DNA of 56,746 nucleotides from Tritonibacter horizontis (GTDB taxonomy: Bacteria > Pseudomonadota > Alphaproteobacteria > Rhodobacterales > Rhodobacteraceae), in assembly GCF_001518015.1 (NCBI RefSeq), contig NZ_LPUY01000080.1, forward strand, positions 1 to 56,746. Reading direction: 5' to 3'. The first letter of the stretch is position 1. Each line of letters starts with the position of its first letter. A program made the translations under genes and the position numbers. This document shows, piece by piece, positions 1 through 9,213 of the stretch. The notes below the pieces were generated by a model. That model worked only from the letters and a program-made list of their open reading frames with translations. It was not told the origin of the DNA and ran no database searches.

Positions 1-53
1 TCGTCAGGCTCATAACCTGAAGGTCGTAGGTTCAAATCCTACTCCCGCAACCA
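1..53 (+). tRNA. tRNA-fMet(CAU), 3' part only
   Basis: The window opens inside the D-loop side of an initiator tRNA. The anticodon stem-loop with CAT in its loop, the T-arm (GGTTCAAATCC) and the encoded CCA at 51-53 are all present. The arrangement CAGGCTCATAACCTG followed by AGGTCGTAGG is typical of bacterial initiator tRNAs. The 5' half lies outside the window. tRNA genes are common insertion neighbourhoods, and an IS remnant follows. Confidence 0.9.
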
Positions 54-80
54 AATAACGCGTACCCTCGCAAATACCCA

Positions 81-106
81 AGCCCGCCCCCAAGGCGGGC
101 TTTGTT
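81..106 (+). terminator. Rho-independent terminator after tRNA-fMet
   Basis: An 8-bp GC-rich inverted repeat (81-88 with 94-101, loop 89-93) runs into a short T-rich tract (101-106). It lies 28 bases after the tRNA CCA end, which fits termination of the tRNA transcript. Confidence 0.8.
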
Positions 107-180
107 ATGTTCAGCATATCCAATAGCTTGCCACCTACCTCAAGCGCGTGATGCTTCGCCTCTGCGCCCCAGGTCACGTG

Positions 181-519
181 TGACGTGCTCCCCTGAAATG
201 TCCGCGTTTTGAAGGTAACCTGTTCTCCAAGCGAGGAGACAGACGATGCGGAAAAGCCGTTTCAGCGAAGAGCAGATCAGTGGCATCCTGAAGGAGCACC
301 AAGCCGGAAATGGGGGCGAAGGAACTGTCCCGGAAGCACAGCATCAGCGATGGCACTTTCTACAAATGGCATTCGAAGTATGGCAGCATGGAAGTGTCCG
401 AGGCCAAGAGGCTGAAGGCTCTGGAGGTCGAGAACGCCAAGCCCAAGAAGATGTTGGCCGAGCACATGCCTGATGTGGCAATTGGCGGCCCGGTCATAGG
501 GCTAAAAGCGATGGGTTAA
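181..519 (+). mobile_element. Degenerate IS3-family insertion sequence remnant
   Basis: Only the left part of an IS3-family element remains. The sequence starting near 181 (TGACGTGCTCCCCTGAAATG) looks like the terminal inverted repeat that precedes orfA in such elements. The orfA fragment (246-519) follows. The second transposase frame (DDE catalytic part) and the right end are absent, because sequence of the histidine kinase leader begins right after. The element cannot be autonomous. The left boundary is an inference, since I see no matching right end. Confidence 0.6.
246..519 (+). pseudogene. IS3-family transposase OrfA, frameshifted and truncated
   Basis: The first frame begins MRKSRFSEEQISGILKEHQAG, the typical start of the IS3-family OrfA helix-turn-helix protein. 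It then loses homology. A second frame starting at 310 resumes with AKELSRKHSISDGTFYKW and a lysine/glutamate-rich leucine-zipper-like stretch up to about position 480. The two parts join exactly if one extra base near 307-310 is removed, so a single-base insertion broke the gene. After the residues AEHMPDVA the reading frame runs into unrelated sequence and stops at 517-519. The catalytic OrfB frame is missing. This is a dead remnant. Confidence 0.85.
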
Positions 520-596
520 CGGCACAGGAATGTTTGTCTGCGATACAGCGGGTAAGTGGTTTTATAGAATCTCCTAGCGAGGTGGAGGTGTTTGAC

Positions 597-3077
597 GTGC
601 CCAAGTTGGTCCGGGCTTTGGTTCAAGCTGTTGGCAATCGCACGTATTTGCCGACGTGGATTGCCTTGCTCGTCGTGATCACCGCCCTGCTGTTTGCCGA
701 GGCGCAGAACAGAACTATTCACATGCAGCGGGTTCGGGCGGATGTCCTGAATGAGGCGGGCCTGATCCGGTCCCGTCTTGAGGGGTACCTGAACGCTGAT
801 ATTCAGCTCGTCAAAGGGCTTGTGGCCGTTTTGACTGCGCATCCTGAGATGACACAGGACCGGTTTAGCGAAATCGCTTCTTATGCCATCGAGAATAAAT
901 CAGAAATACTGAATATCGCGGTGGCGCCTAATCTAGTCGTCGAGATGGTGCATCCCTACGAGGCGAACAAAGCGGTTCTGGGTCTCGACTATAAGGAAAA
1001 CGATGCACAGCGCGAGGCGGCGCTTCGGATGCGCGACAGTGGCGAGATGGTTCTGGCGGGGCCTGTGAACCTTGTCCAGGGGGGGATCGGGTTCATCGGG
1101 CGGTTCCCGATTTTTGTCGGTCACGGGGCCGAGCGTCAGTTCTGGGGCATGGTTTCAGCTGTTATCGATGCGGCGGCCCTGTACCGTGCGGCCGGCGTGA
1201 TCGGTGAGGAGATGACGCTGGACATTGCTCTGACCGGGCGAGACGGCACCGGGGGGCAGGGGGGATTGTTTTTTGGTGATGCGGAGATCTACACCCAGCA
1301 GCCAATCATGATGGATATTGCTCTGCCGACAGGCGGTTGGCAGATGGCAGCCATCCCCAAGGGGGGCTGGCCCGAACAGCCCCCGAACCTGTTGCAACTG
1401 CGGCTGATCCTGATTGTCGCCGGGATCCTGATCGTGGTGCCGACGTTTATTGCCTCGCATCTTTCTGCGATCCGACGACGCACCATTCGGACGCTGCGGA
1501 AACGGGAACAGGAGCTCGAACACAAACAGGTTGAACTGGAGCAGCTTTCGACGGTTGCGCAAAACGCCTCGGACAGCATCGTGCTGACGGATGCGAATGC
1601 CCAAATCATATGGGCGAACGAGGCCTTTTCGCGCATGACCAGCTACACGCTGGCCGAGGCGATGGGCAAATCGCCGGCTCAATTGCTGAACGGTCCGGAA
1701 ACGGACATGGATACGGTCCGCGCGATTGCTGAACATTTGAAGCAGGGCAAACGCTACCGCACCGAGATCCTGAACTACACCAAAACCGGTGAGATGATCT
1801 GGGTCGACACCCATTTGGTTCCGGTGCTTGACGACGCCGGCGACGTGCGCATGGTGATCGGCATCGAACGGGACGTTACCCAGTCAAAACGCCACGCGGC
1901 CGAACTGGCGGAGGCCAAACGTGCAGCAGAACAGGCGGACCGGGCCAAGTCAGAGTTTCTCGCCAATATGAGCCACGAGATCCGGACGCCGATGAACGGT
2001 ATTATCGGCATGTCGGATCTCCTGGCTGAGGCGGATTTGCCGAGTGAAGAGCAACAGCAAGTCGAAATCATCCGGACCTCCTCCAAGGCTTTGCTGAAGA
2101 TCATCAACGACATCCTGGACTTGTCGCGCCTGGAATCGGGCAAGCTCACGCTTTCGGAAATTGATTTCGACCTGGAACAATGCATTGAAAGCGCCGTGGA
2201 TGTTCTGCGGCCGGTTGCGCGAGAAAAAGGTCTGAAGCTGAACGTGACCTACGGTGACAACCTGCCACAACAGGTCCGTGCGGACGACGGGCGGCTGCGT
2301 CAGGTGCTGGTGAACTTGATCGGCAATGCGGTGAAATTCACTGCCAAGGGACGCGTCGATGTACGGGTGCTGCGGTCGGTGGGGGATCCGTACAACATCA
2401 CGGTCGACGTTGAAGACACCGGGATCGGGCTGACCAGAGAGCAAAGAGACAATATTTTCGAACGGTTTTCGCAGGCGGATGCCGCGACGACGCGCGCTTT
2501 TGGGGGCACGGGGCTGGGCCTGACGATCTCGCGTTACCTCGCCGAACAGATGGGCGGTGGCATTGTTGTCCATTCGGCACATGGGCAGGGCAGCTGTTTT
2601 TCCCTGCAGGTTCAATTCAAGGCCGCCATTGGCGAGCGAGAGCGTCCGGACGGGGTGGAAGTCGCCGATCTGGCCCGGTTGCAGGGCCGCCGTGTCCTTT
2701 TGGCCGAGGACAACCGCACCAATCGGCTGCTGATCCGAAAATACCTGTCAGGATTGGCGATCGAACTGATCGAGGCGCAGAACGGGGTCGAGGCGATCGA
2801 CCTCTGTGCCGCCTACGACCCCGATTTGGTCTTGATGGATATGTCGATGCCAGAGATGGACGGTATCTCTGCCACCCGCGCAATTCGGACGCTGTCAATC
2901 CCGCAGCCCCCCATCATCGCACTGACCGCGAATGCCTATGCCAGTGACCGGGAGGCCTGCCTTGCGGCTGGGATGAATTCCTTTTTGTCGAAACCGATCA
3001 ACAAGAAACAGCTGTTGAGCTGCATGGCTTCTGTCATTGCCGACAGCGAGGAGGAGCGCAACGCGGCCTCTGCCTGA
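597..3077 (+). CDS. Hybrid sensor histidine kinase: CHASE, PAS, HisKA, HATPase, receiver
   Basis: An inner-membrane sensor kinase of 826 residues. In order it has a first membrane helix (about 16-34), a periplasmic CHASE-type ligand domain (about 60-240), a second helix (about 265-290) and a PAS domain with its PAC (about 310-435). The dimerisation/phosphoacceptor domain follows with SHEIRTPMNG (His460), then the ATPase domain with N box (NLIGNAVKFT) and glycine boxes DTGIGL and GGTGLGL. A C-terminal receiver has its phosphorylatable Asp748 in LVLMDMSMPEMDG and the conserved FLSKPI lysine. I chose GTG 597 because GGAGGT sits 8 bases upstream. An in-frame TTG at 534 lacks this and lies against the IS remnant. 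No response regulator or Hpt gene is adjacent, so output is unknown. CHASE domains bind small extracellular ligands. Confidence 0.88.
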   Translation: MPKLVRALVQAVGNRTYLPTWIALLVVITALLFAEAQNRTIHMQRVRADVLNEAGLIRSRLEGYLNADIQLVKGLVAVLTAHPEMTQDRFSEIASYAIENKSEILNIAVAPNLVVEMVHPYEANKAVLGLDYKENDAQREAALRMRDSGEMVLAGPVNLVQGGIGFIGRFPIFVGHGAERQFWGMVSAVIDAAALYRAAGVIGEEMTLDIALTGRDGTGGQGGLFFGDAEIYTQQPIMMDIALPTGGWQMAAIPKGGWPEQPPNLLQLRLILIVAGILIVVPTFIASHLSAIRRRTIRTLRKREQELEHKQVELEQLSTVAQNASDSIVLTDANAQIIWANEAFSRMTSYTLAEAMGKSPAQLLNGPETDMDTVRAIAEHLKQGKRYRTEILNYTKTGEMIWVDTHLVPVLDDAGDVRMVIGIERDVTQSKRHAAELAEAKRAAEQADRAKSEFLANMSHEIRTPMNGIIGMSDLLAEADLPSEEQQQVEIIRTSSKALLKIINDILDLSRLESGKLTLSEIDFDLEQCIESAVDVLRPVAREKGLKLNVTYGDNLPQQVRADDGRLRQVLVNLIGNAVKFTAKGRVDVRVLRSVGDPYNITVDVEDTGIGLTREQRDNIFERFSQADAATTRAFGGTGLGLTISRYLAEQMGGGIVVHSAHGQGSCFSLQVQFKAAIGERERPDGVEVADLARLQGRRVLLAEDNRTNRLLIRKYLSGLAIELIEAQNGVEAIDLCAAYDPDLVLMDMSMPEMDGISATRAIRTLSIPQPPIIALTANAYASDREACLAAGMNSFLSKPINKKQLLSCMASVIADSEEERNAASA

Positions 3078-3146
3078 CCGCTTGAGGCGATGCATGGGGC
3101 GCGAGAAGTCTGGGCCAAACCTTGGGTCTGCGCCCCCCCTGGGATG

Positions 3147-3953
3147 TCAGGCAGCAGGCGGGGCGGGGGCGGTCTGGCGGGCCGCCTGGGGCAGAACAAA
3201 AACGCCGGCGTTCTGCGGGACAACGCTTGTTCTCAGCGGGCAGCCGTAGACTTGCGACAGTCTGCTGTCTGTCAGGATCTCCGGGACCGGACCCGCGCCA
3301 GCCGATTGACCCGCGTGCATGATTTGAACCCGGTCGGCGTACATCGCCGTCAGGTTCAGGTCATGCATCACCGCGATCACGCCGCCGCCGTTCTGTGCGA
3401 AACGACGGGTGATTTCCATAACCGTCAGTTGATGGGCGATGTCGAGGCTGGAGACGGGCTCGTCGAGGAACAGCCAACAGGGACGCCCCTCGCGCAGCGG
3501 ACGCCAAACTTGTGCCAGAACGCGGGCCAGTTGTACGCGCTGTTGCTCGCCGCCCGAGAGTTCCTGATAGAACCGGCCGGCGTAGCCGTCCAGATCCACC
3601 TGTGCGAGGGCTTCGAAAGGGAGATCCGGATGATTGGCATCCGGTCCGGCAGCCAGGCCGAGCCGCACCACTTCCAATACGGTAAAGGGGAAGGCCAGCA
3701 CCGTCGCCTGCGGCAGCACGCCGCGCAGGCTGGCCAGCTCCCAGGGGCGGTAGGATGTCAGTGTCTGCCCGTTCAGCAAGACCTCACCGGAGGCTGGCTG
3801 TTCTCCGACCAGAACCTTGAGCAGCGAGGATTTCCCCGATCCGTTGGGACCGACAATGGCCGTTACCTCTCCGGCCTGGGCGGTGAGGCTGACATCCCGG
3901 AGGATGGATTTTTGCCCCAGAGTCAGGTTGATGTGGGTTGCTTGCAACGTCAT
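3147..3953 (-). CDS. hmuV: Haemin ABC transporter ATP-binding protein HmuV
   Basis: Cytoplasmic ATPase (268 residues) that powers haem import through HmuU. Walker A is GPNGSGKSS (about 35-43), the ABC signature LSGGEQQR (132-139), Walker B LFLDEP (161-166) and the switch histidine VMHDLN (H197). The start ATG overlaps the stop of hmuU in an ATGA arrangement, showing translational coupling. The open frame extends far upstream through hmuU in another frame, but homology begins at MTLQATHINL. The gene ends the leftward hmuSTUV operon and converges on the histidine kinase gene. Confidence 0.93.
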   Translation of the reverse strand: MTLQATHINLTLGQKSILRDVSLTAQAGEVTAIVGPNGSGKSSLLKVLVGEQPASGEVLLNGQTLTSYRPWELASLRGVLPQATVLAFPFTVLEVVRLGLAAGPDANHPDLPFEALAQVDLDGYAGRFYQELSGGEQQRVQLARVLAQVWRPLREGRPCWLFLDEPVSSLDIAHQLTVMEITRRFAQNGGGVIAVMHDLNLTAMYADRVQIMHAGQSAGAGPVPEILTDSRLSQVYGCPLRTSVVPQNAGVFVLPQAARQTAPAPPAA

Positions 3954-5038
3954 TGATCCACCAGCCCCCGTCGTTTCAGCAAAATCCAAAGAAAGACCGG
4001 CGCGCCGAGTACGGCCGTCACGATCCCGATCGGCAACTCGGCCGGCGCAATCAGGGTGCGGCTGATCAGATCCGCGCCCAATAGCAGTGTCGCGCCCAGA
4101 AGGGCTGCATTGGGCAATAGCGTGCCATGGTCGGGGCCGGTTGCCAGTCGCAGGACATGCGGCACCACAATGCCGACGAAGCCGATGCCACCGGTGGCCG
4201 CGACGGCGACGCCGGTGGCCGCCGCGACGGAAAAGATCGCGGCGTTTTTCATGCGTTGCACCGGGATGCCCATATGGGCTGCTGCCGCCTCGCCCAGGGC
4301 GAGGCAGTTCAGACCATGTGCCAACCAGGTTGCTCCGGCGATGGACAGCACGATGACCGGACCGGCGATCAGAGATTTCTCCCAGGTGGCCCCGGCCAGC
4401 GATCCCATCTGCCAGAAGGTCAGATCCCGAAGCTGCTGGTCGTCCGCCATATAGATCAGGACGCCGGACACCGCCCCGGCCAACGCACCAAGGGCGATCC
4501 CGGCGAGCAACATGGTCGCGACCGAGGTGCGCCCGCCGCGGGTGGACACCCGATAGAGGATCAATGTGCTGCCCCAGCCCCCCAAGAAGGCCGCAGCCGG
4601 GGTGACATAGGCGCCAAAGAACTCTTGCAGGGCAACGGGCAGAAACCCGCCCAGAACAATCGACAGGATCGCCCCAAGGCCGGCCCCCGCGCCGACACCG
4701 ACAAGGCCCGGATCCGCCAGAGGGTTGCGAAACAACCCCTGCATCACCGCGCCGGACACTGCCAATGCGGCCCCGACCAGCGTACACAGCACCACCCTCG
4801 GCAATCGGATATCCCAAAGGACAACACGTTCCATCATGTCGAGCGGTGTGCCGCTGGCCAGTTTCGCCAAGGCGCCCCAAAGCGAGGTCCCCGACGCCCC
4901 AAGCGCAAGGTTGATCACGATGGCCAGGGCCAGCAGACAGACCAGAACCAGGCTCAGCTTGCGGGCCTGTCGGCGGCGGTCGGGGATCTCGGCGCGCGAT
5001 GCGCCCATGCTGCGATCCGTCTCGGTCAGTGCCACCAT
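3950..5038 (-). CDS. hmuU: Haemin ABC transporter permease HmuU (FecCD family)
   Basis: Polytopic inner-membrane permease of 362 residues, a usual length for the FecCD/BtuC family, which has about ten membrane helices. The conserved motif AVMQGLFRNPLADPGLVG (about 98-115) and the GIGFVGIVVPHVLRL segment are hallmarks of siderophore/haem/B12 permeases. The N-terminus has a basic cytoplasmic stretch before the first helix (about 28-48). It overlaps hmuV by four bases and lies three bases from hmuT, so the three are one transcription unit. It carries haem handed over by HmuT from the periplasm to the cytoplasm. Confidence 0.93.
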   Translation of the reverse strand: MVALTETDRSMGASRAEIPDRRRQARKLSLVLVCLLALAIVINLALGASGTSLWGALAKLASGTPLDMMERVVLWDIRLPRVVLCTLVGAALAVSGAVMQGLFRNPLADPGLVGVGAGAGLGAILSIVLGGFLPVALQEFFGAYVTPAAAFLGGWGSTLILYRVSTRGGRTSVATMLLAGIALGALAGAVSGVLIYMADDQQLRDLTFWQMGSLAGATWEKSLIAGPVIVLSIAGATWLAHGLNCLALGEAAAAHMGIPVQRMKNAAIFSVAAATGVAVAATGGIGFVGIVVPHVLRLATGPDHGTLLPNAALLGATLLLGADLISRTLIAPAELPIGIVTAVLGAPVFLWILLKRRGLVDQ

Positions 5039-5041
5039 GGA

Positions 5042-5893
5042 TCAGAGCGCCCCGTAAAGAGACTGCGCCAGCGTCAGGGCGGCCTGTGCGGTGCGGGGGC
5101 CGAACCCAAGCAGATAAAGCCCGTTCATCCGCACCACCGCGCCGGTTTTTGCCGCCGGGGTGGTGACAAGGGCCGGCATCGACAGCAGCTCGGTGTTTGA
5201 GGCCCCATGATCACCGCCACGATCCATCATCAGGATCACATCCGGTGCCGCCTGCGAGATCGCCTCGTCGGTCATCAGCTTGTAGCCTTCGAATTCCGAA
5301 AGCGCATTGGTGCCGCCGGCCATCCGGATGATGCCATCGGCCGCTGTGCCGGTGCCAGATGCCATGACGCGGCCACCGCGTGTGGATAGAATGAACAGAA
5401 CCCGTTTGCGATCGTCTTGTCGGACCGAGGCAACCTTTGCCGCCACCTCGGTCAGTTCTGCCGCCACTTTGTCACGCAGCGCCCGCGCCGCATCGGGCCG
5501 TTCTATGGCAGTGCCGACAGCGTCGATTTTCGCGAGGATTCCGTCGCCGGTATAGGCGTCGGGTACTTCGACAAAGGGGATTTCGGCCTGGGTCAGCACA
5601 TCTAGGGTTTCGACGGGACCGGCGCCGGCCTCCGCGATGATCAGGTCTGGATTGACCGACAGCACGCCTTCGGGGGCGAGGGCACGAATGTAGCCCACAT
5701 CCGGCAAGTCCAGCGCCGGTTCGGGATAGCTGGAGGTGGTATCGCGGGCGACCAGCTTGTCCCCCGCGCCAAGCGCATAGATGATTTCGGTGACAGAGCC
5801 ACCGATGGACAGGACCCGCTCTGCTGCTTGGACCGGGAGGGTGGCGACCACAAATGCGCCGGCGGCGAGGAGTGTGAAGGAGGGGTGCCGCAT
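5042..5893 (-). CDS. hmuT: Periplasmic haemin-binding protein HmuT
   Basis: Solute-binding protein of 283 residues with a signal peptide (MRHPSFTLLAAGAFVVATLPVQA, cleaved about residue 23). The mature start ERVLSIGGSVTEIIYALGAG is typical of TroA-fold haem/B12/siderophore binding proteins, which use two lobes joined by a rigid helix. The start codon overlaps the stop codon of hmuS by one base (TGATG), so synthesis is coupled. Its role is to take haem from the outer-membrane receptor and deliver it to HmuUV. Confidence 0.92.
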   Translation of the reverse strand: MRHPSFTLLAAGAFVVATLPVQAAERVLSIGGSVTEIIYALGAGDKLVARDTTSSYPEPALDLPDVGYIRALAPEGVLSVNPDLIIAEAGAGPVETLDVLTQAEIPFVEVPDAYTGDGILAKIDAVGTAIERPDAARALRDKVAAELTEVAAKVASVRQDDRKRVLFILSTRGGRVMASGTGTAADGIIRMAGGTNALSEFEGYKLMTDEAISQAAPDVILMMDRGGDHGASNTELLSMPALVTTPAAKTGAVVRMNGLYLLGFGPRTAQAALTLAQSLYGAL

Positions 5894-6948
5894 CAGACCA
5901 AGGCCTCGACCGGGCTATGCGGCAGCGCCGCGACGACCTCTTCCCAGGCGGGGCGGCTGTCTTGTGCGTCGGTCTTGCGCCCGAAAATCTGCAAAATGAT
6001 GCTGCCCTCGGCATCAAACGCCTCGACAGAGACGGCAGGCCCGCGTTGGGTCGGCTTGGTCACCGCGTAGACTTCGGCGATGTGGTCGAGCCGCAGGTGC
6101 AGGTTGAACCGTGGGTCCATCACATTTTGCCAGGGCCCCATCGCCCGCAGGTGTTCGATCGGGCCGCCATGGATCTGGATGCAGCCCTTGTTGCCGACAA
6201 AGATCATGATTTCGGTTCCGGTGCCTGCCACCGCCTGCAGGGCCGCATCGACCGCGCCGGTTTCAAGCGGTTGCACGAAGGGTTCGCCGACGTGGCGATA
6301 GGCGCCAAGACGGTTCATGCGCAGCTTTGATGTGAGCCGCATGAACTGGTGGGTATCGGTCATGCGGGCCCATTCGGTGCGCAGCACATCCAGCTTTTCA
6401 AGGTTGGCCTTGGGGGCTTCGGGCGGCTTGCGCTCGGCCACGGTCTGTTGATCAGAGAGATCGCCGGTGGCGAGGGTGGCAACCACCTCGGCCCAGGCGT
6501 CATGGTTGGAGGTTTCGCGCAGGTGGATCTTGTGGACCGCGTCACCGGCGGCGTCAAAAACCTGAATGGAACGTTTGAATCCGGTTTCGGTTTCGCTCTC
6601 CAGGGCAAAGGCGCTGGTCCAATGCGACGGGAACAGACGCAGGTCGATTTCTGGTTGCAGGATCATCGCGGCATGGGGGCCGGAGCGGTAGTTGCCATAG
6701 TGACCCACCCGTTCGTGCACGCAGGAGGCGTTGCGGGTCAGCGCCATGACCTCGCCCAGGCGTTCGATCTGAGGCATCAGCTGATCGGGATGCGCGGCAA
6801 CCCGCGTCACGCCCTGACCCACCTGCGAGGCGACAAGCTGTGCCTCCGAGATGTCATGGCTATCGCAAAAATCGCGAGCGCGAGCGGTGGAATTTTCTGC
6901 GCGCAGCGCACGGATTTCTTCCGGAGAAGTCACTTTGTCCTGGGCCAT
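5893..6948 (-). CDS. hmuS: Haemin-degrading/haem-handling factor HmuS
   Basis: Cytoplasmic protein of 351 residues of the HmuS/ChuS/HemS family, which receives imported haem and in some members degrades it. The family is an internal duplication. Here one half carries VMALTRNASCVHERVGHYG (about 65-83) and the other GTEIMIFVGNKGCIQIHGG followed by DPRFNLHLR. It is first in the leftward operon hmuSTUV. The GAGGAC stretch on the minus strand (6952-6957) is the likely ribosome-binding site. It is divergent from the receptor gene across 254 bases that should hold the iron-responsive control of both arms. Confidence 0.92.
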   Translation of the reverse strand: MAQDKVTSPEEIRALRAENSTARARDFCDSHDISEAQLVASQVGQGVTRVAAHPDQLMPQIERLGEVMALTRNASCVHERVGHYGNYRSGPHAAMILQPEIDLRLFPSHWTSAFALESETETGFKRSIQVFDAAGDAVHKIHLRETSNHDAWAEVVATLATGDLSDQQTVAERKPPEAPKANLEKLDVLRTEWARMTDTHQFMRLTSKLRMNRLGAYRHVGEPFVQPLETGAVDAALQAVAGTGTEIMIFVGNKGCIQIHGGPIEHLRAMGPWQNVMDPRFNLHLRLDHIAEVYAVTKPTQRGPAVSVEAFDAEGSIILQIFGRKTDAQDSRPAWEEVVAALPHSPVEALV

Positions 6949-7202
6949 CAGGGTCCTCGAATTTCATGTTTGAGACAACTGCTGGCTTGCGACCCGGAGG
7001 GGAATGGCAGGCTGACGACCGGCGGTGGAGTATCCAAATGCTCGGCGGGATATTTCTTGACAGAATTAATAAATTAAATTAGGCGCCGCAAGAGAGAACA
7101 CCCGAGCAGGCCAAACTATTCGGGTCAACACCAACGCCAGATACCAAGCCAGCCCCAAGGCGAGCATGCGGTACCAGCCTGCATCGAACTATTGGGGACA
7201 TC
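6949..7202. promoter_or_regulatory. Divergent hmuS / hmuR control region
   Basis: The 254-base spacer between divergent haem operons contains an abrupt AT-rich island at 7051-7081. A perfect -35-like TTGACA lies at 7057-7062. It is followed by AATT repeated at 4- to 5-base intervals (about 7064-7080), a plausible binding site for an iron regulator (Irr, RirA or Fur in alphaproteobacteria). A good -10 hexamer at the expected spacing is not evident. The assignment of regulator is inference; no exact consensus was recognised. Confidence 0.5.
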
Positions 7203-9197
7203 ATGAAAATCAATACATTGCGCAGGGCGCTTCTTTGCTCTGCTTCAGCTGCGGCGCTTGCCGTGACCGCCGGCGCCGGCTTTGCCCAGGACCTGGTGGA
7301 TGAGGATGGGTTCCTCGGCTATCTGGTCCTCGGCAACAACAAGCGCGACGTGCAGACCGCAACGGCCGTCCCGGAAACCGTGATCAACGCCGAAGAAATC
7401 CAGGATCGCCAGGCCGGTAGCGTTGCCGAGCTGATCGATTCTGTCCCCGGTGTGACGCTGGTCAACGCGGGCACGCCGACGGGGGCGGGCATCAATATTC
7501 GCGGTTTTGGCGCGGATGGCACCTATGGGTCCAACCAAAAGGTTCAGATCCAGCTTGATGGGGCGTCGACCGGGTCCGAGGAACTCTACCGGATCGGGAC
7601 GCAGCTATATACCGATCCCTCGCTGTTTCGCGAGGTGTCGGTGATCCGGGGCACCGTTGGTTCCTATGAGTACGGGTCCGGCATCATCGGCGGCGTTGTG
7701 CAGCTTGAAACCATTGACGCGGCCGATCTGACCGAGGGCGAAATTGGCCTCTCCGGGCGCCAGACGTTTGAGTACTATGGCAACGCCAACACGCGCATTT
7801 CGTCGACCATTCTTGGCTGGCAGCCGAGCGAGAATCTGGAATTCCTGCTGAACTATACCTACCGGGAACAGGGCAATTATTCGGATGGTGACGGCAATGA
7901 GATCAGCAACACCGGCTACAAACTGCCCTCATACCTGGCGAAGGCGAAATACAGTTTTGGCAACAACGCCAATCAGTCTTTGACCTTCTCAACCACGCAT
8001 ACCACGTCGGACGAGCAGGACGTTCCCTATGATGCGTTTGCCGGAACCGGTTTTTTTGGCAATGTGGATCGATATATCGAGACGACGACGACCAGCCTGA
8101 AATATGCCTATACACCGATTGGCAACGATCTGATCGACCTGACCGCAACGCTGTCCTATGCGGATCAATTCATCGAACAGGATGAGGTCGGCAACACGGG
8201 CTCGACCTTGCTGAACGCGGATCACCGCTATGAAACCACCAAGCTGACAGTCAAAAACACCGCGCTGTTCGACGCTTTTGGCCTGAGCCATTCCTTGCGC
8301 GCGGGCGGCGAGATTATCCGCAAGGAGCGCCTTGATGCTTCTTCAGCGCCGGGTGGTACGGACAAGCGGTTTGCCCTTTTTGCCATCGACGAGATGGATT
8401 TCGGCAATGGTCTGACGCTGACACCGGCGATGCGGTTTGAAACGCAGGACATCGAATCCAGCTCGGATGGCACCTATGTGTCGCAGGGCGAACGCTTCGA
8501 CAACAGCGAACTGATGGGGGGGATCTCCGCGCGCTATGCCTTTGGCAATGGGGTCGCTGTGTTTGGCTCTGTGGCGTATACCGCCGGGCTGCCGATCCTC
8601 GACGATTTCGACTACGAAACCTATGCCACCTATATGACCCAGAGCGAAAAATCCGTGACCTATGAGCTGGGCGCCTCCTATGACCGCGAAGGGCTGTGGT
8701 CCGGGGACGATCAGCTCCGGGCCAAGGTCAATCTCTGGATGACCCGCCTGTGGGATTACACCTCCTCGACGGATTATCAGACCGTGGACCGGGTCAGCAC
8801 CGAAGGGGTCGAAATCGAAGCCTCCTACAGCCATGGGTCGGGCACCTATGTGGATATGAACGCCAACCTGTCGAGCGGCGAATGGTCCTATGTCGATGGC
8901 ACCACGGCGGATTATACCCGCATGCCTGCAAACAGTCTTGGCCTGACGGTCGGCAAGAAGTTCAATGACAAGCTGGACATGTCCTGGGAAGCGGTGATGA
9001 CCAAGAATGTCAACGCCACCCCCGGCTATGCGGTACACAACCTGCGCGCCACCTATCCGATCGACACCTCCATGCTGAAAGAGGCCGAGATCCGGCTCGG
9101 GATCGAGAACCTGTTCGACAAGCAGTACACACCGCATCTGGCAACGCGTCCAGCGGCCGGGCGGAACATCAAACTGTCGCTGGCGGCGGCGTTCTGA
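7203..9197 (+). CDS. hmuR: TonB-dependent outer-membrane haem receptor (HmuR-like)
   Basis: Outer-membrane beta-barrel receptor of 664 residues with a signal peptide ending near GAGFAQ. A TonB-box-like segment (TATAVPETVI, about residues 55-64) and a plug domain (IQDRQAGSVAELIDSVPGV, later INIRGFGADGTYGSNQKVQIQLDG) follow. The protein ends in LSLAAAF with the terminal phenylalanine used by barrel-assembly machinery. Context (hmuSTUV on one side, exbBD-tonB on the other) makes haem the expected cargo. The usual haem-receptor FRAP and NPNL boxes are not recognisable: the equivalent region reads AYTAGLPILDDF and then goes straight to the next strand. The ligand chemistry may therefore differ from Yersinia-type HmuR. 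Confidence 0.88.
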   Translation: MKINTLRRALLCSASAAALAVTAGAGFAQDLVDEDGFLGYLVLGNNKRDVQTATAVPETVINAEEIQDRQAGSVAELIDSVPGVTLVNAGTPTGAGINIRGFGADGTYGSNQKVQIQLDGASTGSEELYRIGTQLYTDPSLFREVSVIRGTVGSYEYGSGIIGGVVQLETIDAADLTEGEIGLSGRQTFEYYGNANTRISSTILGWQPSENLEFLLNYTYREQGNYSDGDGNEISNTGYKLPSYLAKAKYSFGNNANQSLTFSTTHTTSDEQDVPYDAFAGTGFFGNVDRYIETTTTSLKYAYTPIGNDLIDLTATLSYADQFIEQDEVGNTGSTLLNADHRYETTKLTVKNTALFDAFGLSHSLRAGGEIIRKERLDASSAPGGTDKRFALFAIDEMDFGNGLTLTPAMRFETQDIESSSDGTYVSQGERFDNSELMGGISARYAFGNGVAVFGSVAYTAGLPILDDFDYETYATYMTQSEKSVTYELGASYDREGLWSGDDQLRAKVNLWMTRLWDYTSSTDYQTVDRVSTEGVEIEASYSHGSGTYVDMNANLSSGEWSYVDGTTADYTRMPANSLGLTVGKKFNDKLDMSWEAVMTKNVNATPGYAVHNLRATYPIDTSMLKEAEIRLGIENLFDKQYTPHLATRPAAGRNIKLSLAAAF

Positions 9198-9213
9198 ACG
9201 CGAGGAGACACCC

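Noticed and set aside
3954-4880. Leftward open frame that continues upstream of hmuV
   Set aside because: It lies wholly within hmuU in another frame, shows no protein homology, and the hmuV start is fixed by an ATGA overlap with hmuU.
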